Below, one piece after another: positions 32,668 to 40,758 of a stretch of 64,000 nt of DNA. Location of the stretch: contig NZ_JAGQCY010000012.1 of NCBI RefSeq assembly GCF_024346455.1, positions 49,177-113,176 on the forward strand. The letters are read 5' to 3'. The stretch comes from Cyanobium sp. Aljojuca 7A6 (GTDB taxonomy: Bacteria; Cyanobacteriota; Cyanobacteriia; PCC-6307; Cyanobiaceae). The notes beneath the pieces are model-generated. The model was not told the origin of the DNA. It did no database searches and saw only the letters and a program-made list of their open reading frames with translations. The stretch's first letter is position 1. Every line of letters begins with the position of its first letter. A program made the translations under genes and the position numbers.

Positions 32668-33435
32668 GTGATCCGACCCCTGGCAGCGCCGGTCACGCCG
32701 GAAGCTCTGGCGCGACGGCGGCATCGTTTCTACCGCCGCCTGCTGGTTCTGTGTCTGCTGGTGATGCTGAGCCTGGCGTTTCCCCGCACGCTGCGCCTGG
32801 CAGGGGCTGCGGGCTACTTCCTGATCACGGCGCTCACCACCGTGGAGCTGAGCGGCTTCCTCGCCGGCCGGCTCGGACGCACCTGGAGTGATCGGCTGTT
32901 CCTGGCGCTGGGCTGCGCCAACCTTCTCTCCCAGCTGTTCTGGTTGCTGACACCCGAGGGGCAGCGCCTGTCGGGAGTGCCCCTGCTGCTGATCACCACA
33001 CTGTTCATCGGCTGGAGCCTGCTGCGGCTGGTGCGGGTCCTCGGCCGTGAACCCCGGGCCACCCAGGCGGTGGTGAGCGGTGCGGTGGCCGGTTACCTGC
33101 TGCTCGGCCTCAGTGGTGGCCTGGTGCTGAGCGTGCTGGAGACGATCGAGCCCGGCAGCTTCCTGGCCAACACCGCCGATGGCCAGGCCGCCATCGTTCG
33201 CTCCGATGCGGGGGTGGCTGTCAGAAGCCGATGGGAGCTGGACTTCGCCCGCATCAATTACTTCGCCTTCGTCAGTCTCACCACCACCGGCTATGGCGAT
33301 ATCACCCCGGCCCGGCCCCCGGCGCGGATGGCCAGTGTGGTGCTGGGGATCACCGGGCCGCTCTACATCGCTGTGATCCTGGGGGTGCTGATTAACCGGT
33401 TCAAGGGTTCGGAGGGGAGCGCCCCCGGCGACTGA
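32668..33435 (+). CDS. Two-pore-region potassium channel family protein
   Basis: This 255-residue membrane protein has five to six helices: two N-terminal pairs (LLVLCLLVMLSLAF, YFLITALTTVELSG, LFLALGCANLLSQLF, LLLITTLFIGWSLL), then a classic inner pore module with the selectivity filter TTTGYGD near residue 210 between VVSGAVAGYLLLG and VLGITGPLYIAVILGVLI. No voltage-sensor arginine ladder or cytosolic RCK domain is seen. It starts at GTG 32668. Its last 73 bases overlap the end of the convergent NDH-2 gene. Confidence 0.82.
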   Translation: MIRPLAAPVTPEALARRRHRFYRRLLVLCLLVMLSLAFPRTLRLAGAAGYFLITALTTVELSGFLAGRLGRTWSDRLFLALGCANLLSQLFWLLTPEGQRLSGVPLLLITTLFIGWSLLRLVRVLGREPRATQAVVSGAVAGYLLLGLSGGLVLSVLETIEPGSFLANTADGQAAIVRSDAGVAVRSRWELDFARINYFAFVSLTTTGYGDITPARPPARMASVVLGITGPLYIAVILGVLINRFKGSEGSAPGD

Positions 33436-34847
33436 GTCACGCGATCCGGCGGCACGGCCCGCTCCAGGCCCACATCGACGCCGATGTGCTGGTCGGGCCG
33501 GCCGGTGATCAGCAGCGCCGTGCGCTGGCGGGTGGCGATCTGCCACATCCATTTGCTGAACAGGGCGATGCGGTTTTCCGTGTCGGGGATGAAGGCGAGG
33601 TGGGCCAGGGCCCAGAGCACCCAGCCCGCCAGCCCGCTCACATGCAGCCCGCGCAGATCGGCCACCGCGTACCAGGGGCCGATCACGGCCATGCTGCCGA
33701 GATCGAACCAGCGGAAGGGGTCGCTGCGGCGCCCCTCGAGCCCCGCCAGGATGTCCCGCGCCACCCAGGCGCCCATCTGCACGGCTGGGCCCGCCATGCC
33801 CGGCAGCACCGTGCCGTCATTGGTGTGGGCGTAGTGGCAGAGGTCGCCCACCGCCCGGATCTCCGGATGACCCGGCAACGAGAAGTCGGCCTCCACCTGC
33901 AGCCGGCCGCCCCGATCCACGGGGGCGCCGGTGCGTTCCGCCAGCAGCCGGCCGAGGCGGGAGGCGCGCACGCCGGCGGTCCAGCAGATCGTGGCGGCCT
34001 CCAGCTCGCCGATTCCATCGGCGCCGGCGTCCGCCTCGCCAGCGGCGGCGTTCGAGGGGCGCTTGAGGATCACCCGACCGGGCTCGATCGAGGCCACCAT
34101 CGTGTTCAGGCGCAGTTCGACGCCAGCCCGCTCCAGGTAGTCCGCCGCGTCCTTGGACAGGTTGGCGGCCATCGCCGGCAGCACCCGGTCCACCGCATCC
34201 AGCAGGATCACCCGGCACTGGGCGCGTTCGAGCTGCTTGAAGTCCCGGTCCACGGCGCGATGCATCAGCTCGATCAGGGAGCCGGCCAGTTCGCAGCCCG
34301 CCGGCCCTGCTCCCACCACCACCACCGATTGCAGGAAGCGGCGCCGCTGGGGGTCGAGGGTCTGCTCGGCTTCTTCGAGGGCCATCAGCAGCCGGCGGCG
34401 GATCTCATCGGCGTGCTCCAGGATCTTCATCGGCGGCGCCAGGGGGCGCCATTCCTCATGGCCGAAGTAGGTGCTGCCCGAACCGCTGGCCAGGATCAGG
34501 TGGTCGTAGGCGTAGCGGTGGTCGTTGAACACCACCTCCCTGGCCTCGGTGTCGATGTCGACCACCTCGCCCAGCAGGATCTGGATGTTGGCGGCCTCCC
34601 CCACCATCTGGCGCAGGGGCGAGGCCACGTCGGCCTCCGACACCAGACCGGAGGCCACCTGGTACAGCAGGGGCTGGAAGAGGTTGAAGTTGCGCTTGTC
34701 GATCAGGGTGACGCGCACCGGCTTTCCGGCCAGGGCGTTGCAGGCCTTGAGCCCGGCGAAGCCACCGCCCACGATCACCACGTGGGGCCAGTCGCGCATG
34801 GCCTCCAGGGGCGGATCCAGCTGGAGGAAAAAGCGTTCAGGGGCCAT
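33363..34847 (-). CDS. ndb: Type II NAD(P)H dehydrogenase (NDH-2)
   Basis: This 494-residue FAD enzyme oxidises NAD(P)H and reduces quinone at the membrane without pumping protons. There are two dinucleotide-binding folds: FAD at residues ~22-34 (VVIVGGGFAGLK) and NAD(P)H near 176 (VVVVGAGPAGCELAG). Also seen are LFQPLLYQVASG, the family-typical FxPLLY quinone-site region, AVGDLCHYAHTNDG, and the C-terminal membrane-binding helices (HVSGLAGWVLWALAHLAFIP). It starts at ATG 34847. The C-terminus runs 73 bases into the convergent channel gene; the last ~25 residues are therefore likely recent extension. Confidence 0.9.
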   Translation of the reverse strand: MAPERFFLQLDPPLEAMRDWPHVVIVGGGFAGLKACNALAGKPVRVTLIDKRNFNLFQPLLYQVASGLVSEADVASPLRQMVGEAANIQILLGEVVDIDTEAREVVFNDHRYAYDHLILASGSGSTYFGHEEWRPLAPPMKILEHADEIRRRLLMALEEAEQTLDPQRRRFLQSVVVVGAGPAGCELAGSLIELMHRAVDRDFKQLERAQCRVILLDAVDRVLPAMAANLSKDAADYLERAGVELRLNTMVASIEPGRVILKRPSNAAAGEADAGADGIGELEAATICWTAGVRASRLGRLLAERTGAPVDRGGRLQVEADFSLPGHPEIRAVGDLCHYAHTNDGTVLPGMAGPAVQMGAWVARDILAGLEGRRSDPFRWFDLGSMAVIGPWYAVADLRGLHVSGLAGWVLWALAHLAFIPDTENRIALFSKWMWQIATRQRTALLITGRPDQHIGVDVGLERAVPPDRVTQSPGALPSEPLNRLISTPRITAM

Positions 34848-34954
34848 CGTCCGCCATCCTCAGAACCCGACCGTAGGCAGCCCGCCCTTCCGGGGCGGTA
34901 GTGAAGGACGCGGTTTGCGTTGAAGCGCGGACGCCCATCCCGAGACTGCTAGTT

Positions 34955-34969
34955 TGATAATGATTCCCA
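34955..34969 (+). promoter_or_regulatory. Candidate Zur box upstream of the zinc operon
   Basis: TGATAATGATTCCCA lies 34 bases before the COG0523 start. The left half TGATAATGATT matches the cyanobacterial Zur/Fur palindrome, while the right half is degenerate. The context (COG0523, znuA, znuB downstream) makes Zur the likelier regulator. Confidence 0.6.
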
Positions 34970-35002
34970 TACCTGGCCCGGCGCTGTCGGGACACTGCCC
35001 CC

Positions 35003-35971
35003 ATGGCCTCCCCTCGGGATCGCTTGCCTGTCACCGTCCTGACCGGCTACCTCGGCTCCGGCAAGACCACGCTGCTGAACCGGATCCTCACCCACGAGCA
35101 CGGCATGAAGGTGGCCGTGATCGTCAACGAGTTCGGTGATGTGGGCATCGACAACCAGCTGGTGATCGAGGCCGATGAGGAGATCTTCGAGATGAACAAT
35201 GGCTGCATCTGTTGCACTGTCCGTGGTGATCTCATCCGCATCATCGGCAACCTGATGAAGCGCCGCGACCGTTTCGACCACCTGGTGATCGAAACCACCG
35301 GCCTGGCCGATCCCGCCCCGGTGATTCAGACCTTCTTCGTTGATGAGGACCTGCGCGATCAGCTCAAGCTCGACGCCGTGGTCACCCTGGTTGATCTCAA
35401 GCATGTCGAGCAGCACTGGGACAGCGAGGAGGTCCAGGAGCAGCTCGCCTTCGCCGATGTGCTGCTGCTCAACAAGATCGATCTGGTCGATGTTGAGGCC
35501 TGCCTGGCCATCCAGCAGCGGACCCGGGCTCTGAATCCATTGGCCCGGGTGATTCCCACCTGCCAGGCCGATGCGGCCATGGATCAGATCCTTGGCGTGG
35601 AAGCCTTCAGCCTGGAGCGGGCCCTGGCGATCGATCCGGAGTTTCTGACCTCCGACCACGACCACGAACACGACGGGGCCATCGGCGCGGTGGCCTTCAT
35701 CGAAGAGCGTCCGATGAGTTACAAGAAATTGGGGCTATGGATCGATCGGTTGGTGACGGAACGGGGCCCGGATCTGTTTCGGATGAAAGGCATCATTCAG
35801 TTCGCGGGAGAAACCAACCGCTACGTCCTGCAGTCGGTGCACATGTTGGTGGACAGCGCCATGGATCGCCCCTGGCGCGACGGCGAAACCCCCAGCACCC
35901 AGTTCGTCATCATTGGCCGCGATCTCGATGAGGCCGCCCTGCGGGCCGGCTTCGAGGCCTGTGTGGCCTGA
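35003..35971 (+). CDS. COG0523 (CobW/ZNG1-type) GTPase metallochaperone
   Basis: This 322-residue G3E GTPase is thought to deliver zinc under limitation. The Walker A is GYLGSGKTTLL (residues 15-25), the metal-binding CxCC motif is C68-I-C70-C71 in NNGCICCTV, the switch region has ETTGLADPAP, and the guanine-specificity motif is NKID near 157. A short His/Asp run (DHDHEHD near 217) is an extra zinc-binding loop. The C-terminal CobW domain follows (GIIQFAGETNRYVLQSVH). It begins at ATG 35003 behind the candidate Zur box and leads the operon; the WD40 gene starts 7 bases after its stop. Confidence 0.92.
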   Translation: MASPRDRLPVTVLTGYLGSGKTTLLNRILTHEHGMKVAVIVNEFGDVGIDNQLVIEADEEIFEMNNGCICCTVRGDLIRIIGNLMKRRDRFDHLVIETTGLADPAPVIQTFFVDEDLRDQLKLDAVVTLVDLKHVEQHWDSEEVQEQLAFADVLLLNKIDLVDVEACLAIQQRTRALNPLARVIPTCQADAAMDQILGVEAFSLERALAIDPEFLTSDHDHEHDGAIGAVAFIEERPMSYKKLGLWIDRLVTERGPDLFRMKGIIQFAGETNRYVLQSVHMLVDSAMDRPWRDGETPSTQFVIIGRDLDEAALRAGFEACVA

Positions 35972-35978
35972 GCGCGCC

Positions 35979-37079
35979 ATGGCTCCCCCCCAGACCCTGG
36001 TGCAGGAACGCCTGGGCGGTGCCTGCAGCAACGCCATCACCGCCCAGGCCTGGTCGGCCGATGGCGAGCTGCTGGCCATGGCGACGGCTGGCGGTGAGCT
36101 GCTGCTGATCGATTTCCGCGCCGGCTGCGAGGAGCTGCTGCGCGGTGAGCGGGACAGCAGCCTCAATGTGGTGGGCTTCAGCGCCGACGACCGCTTTCTG
36201 ATGGCGGCGGGCCAGGGCGGGGAGCTGCTGCTGTGGGAGCTGGGGGGCTCAGGCGTGCGCCCGATCGCCTTCGATCCCTTGCCCCTGGGGGGCCACTGGC
36301 TGGATGCGGCGGCCTGGCAGCCCCAGGGCTGCCTGCTGGCGGTGGGGGCCGGCAAACAGGTGCGGCTGTGGGATGGCGCCAGCCGGACGCTGCGGGTGGA
36401 AAGCCAGGAGCTGGAGGGCACGGTGCTGGCCCTGGCCTGGAGCCGTGATGGCCGGCGGCTGGCGGCGTCCTGCCATGGTGCGGTGCTGCTCTGGTCTCCG
36501 GACGACCCTGGCCAGCCGCCCCAGCGCTGCGCCACCGCTTCGGCGGGGCTGGCCCTGGGCTGGTCCGGCCAGGGCAACCTGCTGGCCAGCGGTCAGCTGG
36601 ACGGCTCGCTGATGCTCTGGCCCGACGGCGGGGCCGGCCGCGGCTGGCAGTTCAGTGGCTTCCCCGGCAAGGCACGGGCGCTGAGCTGGTGTGATCAGCC
36701 GGGGCGCCTGGCGCCGCTGCTGGCTGTCGCCTCCGCCGACATCGCCGTGATCTGGAGCCAGCAGGATCCCGGTGCCAAAGGCTGGAAGCCGGAACCTCTG
36801 GTTCTGCATGAAGGCCGCGTCCATGCGGTCGCCTTTGCCCCCGGCAGCCGCCTGCTGGCCACCGCCTCCAGCGATGGCACGGTGGCGCTCTGGGATGGCC
36901 GGGGCCGGCTGCAGCAGCTGCTCGAGGGCGACGGCCAGCCCTTCAACAGCCTCAGCTGGCGACCCGACGGCCGCCATCTGGTCGCCGGTGGTGCGCAGGG
37001 CCAGTGGTGGCTCTGGCCCGTCGCCCTGCCCGCATCCGTTCGTACCCGACCGCCCCGTTCCGGAGGATTTGCCCCATGA
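35979..37079 (+). CDS. WD40-repeat beta-propeller protein in zinc operon
   Basis: This 366-residue protein consists of about seven WD40-type blades, each ending in a hydrophobic/W-D-like strand: GELLLIDF, GELLLWEL, KQVRLWDG, GAVLLWSP, GSLMLWPD, GTVALWDG and GQWWLWPV, with A-x-S/P-D/G-R-L-A turns between. No signal peptide, no His-rich loop and no enzyme motif are present, so a cytosolic scaffold or interaction role is inferred. It starts at ATG 35979, and its stop overlaps the znuA start as ATGA, implying coupled translation. Its presence between a COG0523 GTPase and ZnuA suggests a partner in zinc allocation. Confidence 0.85.
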   Translation: MAPPQTLVQERLGGACSNAITAQAWSADGELLAMATAGGELLLIDFRAGCEELLRGERDSSLNVVGFSADDRFLMAAGQGGELLLWELGGSGVRPIAFDPLPLGGHWLDAAAWQPQGCLLAVGAGKQVRLWDGASRTLRVESQELEGTVLALAWSRDGRRLAASCHGAVLLWSPDDPGQPPQRCATASAGLALGWSGQGNLLASGQLDGSLMLWPDGGAGRGWQFSGFPGKARALSWCDQPGRLAPLLAVASADIAVIWSQQDPGAKGWKPEPLVLHEGRVHAVAFAPGSRLLATASSDGTVALWDGRGRLQQLLEGDGQPFNSLSWRPDGRHLVAGGAQGQWWLWPVALPASVRTRPPRSGGFAP

Positions 37080-38065
37080 ACCAGTCCCGAGCCCGTCGTC
37101 CCCTGCTGGCCCTGGCCGCGGGTCTGTCCGCCCTGGTGTTGGGCTGCCGTCCGGCGGTGGAGTCCCCGGCGCCCCAGGCCGGCCGCGCCGATCGCCCCAA
37201 GGTGGTCACCACTTTCCTGCCGATCACCCTGTTCACCCGCGCCGTGGCCGGCGATTGCGCCGAGGTGACGGCGCTGATCCCCGCCGCCAGCGGCCCCCAC
37301 GACTTCCAGGCCAGGCCGGGGGATGTGGCCGCCATCAGGAACGCCAAGGTGCTGGTGAAGAACGGGCTGGGCATGGAGTCGTTCCTCGACAAGCTGGTCA
37401 AGGGCGCCGAAAACCCCGCTCTCCAGGTGATCGACTCCAGCCGCGGCGTCGCCACCCTGGAGAACCCGGACAAGCCCGGTGGGGACCACGACCACGACCA
37501 CGGCCATGATCACGACCACGGCCACGACCACGGCCACGACCACGGCCCGATCAATCCCCACATCTGGCTCGATCCGGTGCGCGCCGCCCAGCAGGTGGAC
37601 AACATCCGTGATGGCCTGATCGCGGCCGATCCGGCCTGCGCCGATGGCTACCGCCGCAATGCCGCCGCCTTCAGCGGCGAGCTGCGCCAGCTCAACACCG
37701 AGTTCGAGACGCAGCTGGCGCCATTCCGGGGCAAGACCTTCGTGGTGGTCCACGATTTCGCCCCCTACTTCGCCGAGCGCTATGGCCTCAAGGCCGAGTC
37801 CATGGTGGATGTGCCGGAGCAGAACCCCTCCCCGGCGGATCTGGCGCGGGTGGCCGAGACGGTGCAGCGCAGCCAGCTGCGGGCCCTGCTCAGCGAACCC
37901 CAGGAAGGCAACCGCTCCTTCAACGCCCTGGCCGGCGATCTGGGGATCCGCATCAGCGTCTTCGACCCCCTGGAAACCGGCACTGAGGAGGCCTCCTTGA
38001 CCCCGGCCACCTACGCAGAGGTGATGCGCCGCAATGTCACCGACCTGGTGAGTGCGTTCCGCTGA
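37076..38065 (+). CDS. znuA: Zinc ABC transporter substrate-binding lipoprotein
   Basis: This 329-residue periplasmic lipoprotein has a signal with lipobox LVLGC (Cys24). Ligands of the cluster A-1 family are visible: His in SGPHDF (75), His in NPHIWLDP (162), His in VVHDFAPYF (~229) and the acidic residue in the VFDPLET segment. Between the first two lies a 20-residue His/Asp/Gly loop (137-156), typical of zinc rather than manganese binders; at DNA level it is an imperfect six-base repeat around 37486-37546. ATG 37076 overlaps the WD40 stop. Its own stop overlaps the start of the znuC remnant. Confidence 0.94.
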   Translation: MNQSRARRPLLALAAGLSALVLGCRPAVESPAPQAGRADRPKVVTTFLPITLFTRAVAGDCAEVTALIPAASGPHDFQARPGDVAAIRNAKVLVKNGLGMESFLDKLVKGAENPALQVIDSSRGVATLENPDKPGGDHDHDHGHDHDHGHDHGHDHGPINPHIWLDPVRAAQQVDNIRDGLIAADPACADGYRRNAAAFSGELRQLNTEFETQLAPFRGKTFVVVHDFAPYFAERYGLKAESMVDVPEQNPSPADLARVAETVQRSQLRALLSEPQEGNRSFNALAGDLGIRISVFDPLETGTEEASLTPATYAEVMRRNVTDLVSAFR

Positions 38066-38103
38066 TGGCCGTTCTGGAGCTCAAGGGTCTGCGGATCGGA
38101 TGA
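38065..38103 (+). pseudogene. znuC: znuC remnant: first 12 codons of an ABC ATPase then stop
   Basis: ATG at 38065 overlaps the znuA stop (TGATG) and reads MAVLELKGLRIG before TGA at 38101-38103. This looks exactly like the N-terminus of an ABC ATPase (first strand before the usual YG...), placed where znuC is expected between znuA and znuB. No Walker A, signature or Walker B follows. The stop overlaps the znuB start as ATGA. The simplest reading is an internal deletion that removed the rest of znuC while keeping both junctions. No other zinc-type ATPase is in the window. Confidence 0.65.
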
Positions 38104-38945
38104 CGGAGTTCTCCCCGCTGGGCACGGTGATCGGCCAACCCTTCATGCAGCGCGCCCTGGTGGGGGGGCTGCTGACAGGGACGCTGGGTGGGCTGCTGGG
38201 CAGTTTCGCGGTGCTGCGCCAGCTGTCGTTCTTCAGTGATGCCCTGGGCCATTCCGCGCTGCTGGGCCTCAGCCTGGGCATCCTGCTGGGTCTCAACCCG
38301 ATCCTGGTGCTGATCCCCTTCGCGGTGGTCTTCGCCCTGCTGGTGAATCTGCTGGTGGAGCGCAGCCAGCTGCCGGCCGACGCGCTGCTGAACATCGTCT
38401 ATTCCACGTCCCTGGCCTTTGCCGTGGTGGCCCTCAGCCTGGTCACCACCTACCGGGGCGGCATCCAGCAGCTGCTGTTCGGCGACATCCTGGGCATCTC
38501 CTGGCTGGATCTCGGCCTGATCGCCGTGCTGTTGCTGGTGGCGGTGGCCTACCTGCTGGTGAGCCTGCGGGCCCAGGTGCTCGTCACCCTGCATGCCGAT
38601 CTGGCCGGGGCCTTTGGTGTCGGCAATCAATGGCATCGCATCGCCTTCATCCTGCTGCTCGCGGTGGTGGTGGCCGTGTCAATCAAGGCGGTGGGGGTGC
38701 TGCTGATCAGCGCCTTCGTGGTGATTCCCGCCTGTGCCTCGCGGCTGGTCAGTCGCCACTTCGGGTCCTATCTGGTGCTCTCTTCGCTGATCGGTGGCAG
38801 TTGCGCCGTGCTGGGACTGCTCGGCTCGGGCCTCACCAACCTGCCCTCGGGCCCCTGCGTGGTGATCGTGCAGTTCTTTGGATTCCTGTTGGCCCTGGGC
38901 GTGAGCTTGTGGCGGCGGCAGCGGGGCCGATCGGCCCTGGCCTAG
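38100..38945 (+). CDS. znuB: Zinc ABC transporter permease
   Basis: This 281-residue ABC-3 family permease has about eight to nine transmembrane helices. Typical segments are ALVGGLLTGTLGGLLGSFAVLRQLSFFSDALGHSALLG (the FFSDALGHSA motif faces the ATPase), GDILGISW, and the late KAVGVLLISAFVVIPA stretch. The start at ATG 38100 (MTEFSPLG) overlaps the stop of the znuC remnant; the frame is open 16 codons upstream, but this would overlap znuA. It would need a ZnuC ATPase encoded elsewhere. The last four bases overlap the convergent exonuclease gene. Confidence 0.93.
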   Translation: MTEFSPLGTVIGQPFMQRALVGGLLTGTLGGLLGSFAVLRQLSFFSDALGHSALLGLSLGILLGLNPILVLIPFAVVFALLVNLLVERSQLPADALLNIVYSTSLAFAVVALSLVTTYRGGIQQLLFGDILGISWLDLGLIAVLLLVAVAYLLVSLRAQVLVTLHADLAGAFGVGNQWHRIAFILLLAVVVAVSIKAVGVLLISAFVVIPACASRLVSRHFGSYLVLSSLIGGSCAVLGLLGSGLTNLPSGPCVVIVQFFGFLLALGVSLWRRQRGRSALA

Positions 38946-39658
38946 CCGGCCGTCGCGTCCTGGCCCGCCGCCAGCACGATATTGGCGCAGGCTTCGGCGT
39001 CGGAGAGGGCGTCGTGATGCTGGAGCGGCAGACCCAGATGGCGGCACACATCCGGCAACTTGGTGGGCCGAAGGTTCCAGACCCGCCTGGCCACCTGGAC
39101 CGTGCAGACAAAGGGTTGGCTGGGAGGCCGCAGGCCGGCCTGCTCGCAGCAGGCCCGCATCACGCCGGCATCAAAACTGGCGTTGTGGGCGGCGATGAAG
39201 TGCGCCCCCTCCAGGCAAGCCGCCAGCTGCGGCCAGAGTTCGCCAAACGTGGGTGCATTGGACACCTGCAACCAGCTGATGCCGTGGATGGAGGTGAACT
39301 GGAAGGTCCGCCGCGGCGGGCGAATCAAGTGGTGCTCGCGCTGCACGATCCTTCCCTTCTCCACCCGAACCAAGGCAATCGAGCAGGCGCTGTCCCGGCC
39401 CTGATCGGCCGTCTCGAAATCCAGAGCCACGAAGCAACCCTGTGGAACGTTCCCCAGGGCAGGGCCGATCACGGGCGCGGGCGATGGTTGCCGCCGGGGC
39501 AGGGCGGCTTCGGCGCTGCGCAGAAAGCGCCGCTCGTCGCGGTCCAGATTCGCGGCACCCCAGCGGCTGCGGTACGCCGACAGTTGCTCATAGCGACGGA
39601 CGTCCTGCTCCGCCCAGCCCACCGCCCTGAGTGCAGCGCCAAGGCTTGGCTCATCCAT
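38942..39658 (-). CDS. DnaQ-like 3'-5' exonuclease (DEDDh)
   Basis: This 238-residue protein has an N-terminal ~70-residue helical region (YEQLSAYRSRWGAANLDRDERRFL) and a DEDDh exonuclease domain. Exo I is FVALDFETAD, Exo II is FIAAHNASFDAGVM, and Exo III is HDALSDAEA with the catalytic His before it. It resembles the epsilon-like nucleases of unknown specific role rather than PolC, and may act in repair or RNA trimming. It starts at ATG 39658. It converges on znuB with a 4-base overlap. Confidence 0.87.
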   Translation of the reverse strand: MDEPSLGAALRAVGWAEQDVRRYEQLSAYRSRWGAANLDRDERRFLRSAEAALPRRQPSPAPVIGPALGNVPQGCFVALDFETADQGRDSACSIALVRVEKGRIVQREHHLIRPPRRTFQFTSIHGISWLQVSNAPTFGELWPQLAACLEGAHFIAAHNASFDAGVMRACCEQAGLRPPSQPFVCTVQVARRVWNLRPTKLPDVCRHLGLPLQHHDALSDAEACANIVLAAGQDATAG

Positions 39659-39690
39659 GGGTCTGACGGCTGGCGTTGGCTCCTCCCTGC

Positions 39691-40376
39691 TTACCAGAGG
39701 CCGCGGATCGACGGGGTGGCAGCCGCTCGGGGGGCACCGCCGAAGCGCCAGCGCACACCGCCGCCGTAGCTGAGCTCATTGACGTTGCTCCTGAAAGAAC
39801 CCCCCCCGGCGTAAAGGGAGAACTGATCGAAGGTTTCCAGTTCCACGTTCAAGGCGACGTTGAGGTCGTTGGCCCCGGAGTTTCTGAAGTTGAGGCTGCC
39901 CTCGAGGCCGGCCTGATCCGCGAACACACCAATGAAGGTGCCGTTGTTGAGCGGCAGGATGGGCCAGGGCCGCGGCGCCACCACTTCCTTGGCCAGCCAC
40001 GTGGTGCTGGACGTGGACGTGCCGGTGAAGCTGGTCCAGACTCCCCCTCTGGCAAAGGATCTGTTCAGGACCGGATCCCACACAAACCCATCGAAAGGAA
40101 GGGCGCTGGCGTTGAACTGGGCAGCACTTCCTGACGGCCAGACAACATTTGGCCCCAGGCCCGTTCCCAGGACAGGATTGGGAAGTCCCAGCTGATCTCC
40201 TGTGGCTGCCGAAAGTGCGTGGCTCCACTGCAGCCGCCCAGGACCGTGCCAGGGGCGAAAAACTTGGACAGATCGATGGTATCAATCAAGCCATTGAATG
40301 TGCCTTCCAGTGGCGCTGCACTGGAAGGCAGCGGCAGGACCGGCATCAGAAGGCCCATGGCCGTGGGCATGGCCAT
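39691..40376 (-). pseudogene. Frameshifted surface-protein gene
   Basis: Two minus-strand frames join into one coherent protein. Frame A from about 40376 reads a hydrophobic leader (AMGLLMPVLPLPSSAAPLEG), then GTFNGLIDTIDLSKFFAPGTV, and soon degrades and stops at 40065. Frame B, open without stops from at least 40240 to 39691, reads SHALSAATGDQLGLPNPVLG, QFNASALPFDGFVWDPVLN and a late beta-rich SLYAGGGSF...ELSYGGGVRWRFGG. The join needs a one-base loss or two-base gain near 40215-40245. The composition (Gly, Ser, Asn, aromatic) suggests a secreted or outer-surface protein. No family is recognised. Confidence 0.55.
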
Positions 40377-40758
40377 GGCGTCTGGCACCGCAACTCTGAG
40401 TGGCTCTTTCAGGAGTTGTCGGTGTTGGCTTTGCCCTGCACATCGCACCTGGACTTCTTGGCGCTGTCTATCACGACAGTTGACCATCTTCTGCTGAGGG
40501 CTTGGGTTGGCCACATGCCTTTGCCCTCTATCGGCACGGTATCAGAATGCACTAAGTCTGTGGCCAATGCCTGTTCAATGTGACTTCTTTTGTTGTCTTT
40601 GCCGTTGAAATGTAAGGGAAGCGCACATTTCTGATCCATCGCAGCACGTTGGCGGTGGTTTGTGGCTGGGGTTGCCTTGAGCGTCTTGGCTGTTGCCGCT
40701 CCCGTCCTCAGTGCTGGAACCCAGGCCATGGCCTGGATGCGCCATCGATGGACCATGG
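40377..40758 (-). other. Intergenic stretch of lower GC
   Basis: Between the frameshifted gene and the small membrane protein there are only short frames on both strands with no motif or signal. GC is below the genome norm. I see no RNA gene or repeat. Confidence 0.45.

Noticed and set aside
37486..37546. Short tandem DNA repeat in znuA considered as a regulatory repeat or CRISPR-like element
   Set aside because: It simply encodes the His/Asp/Gly zinc loop of ZnuA in frame.
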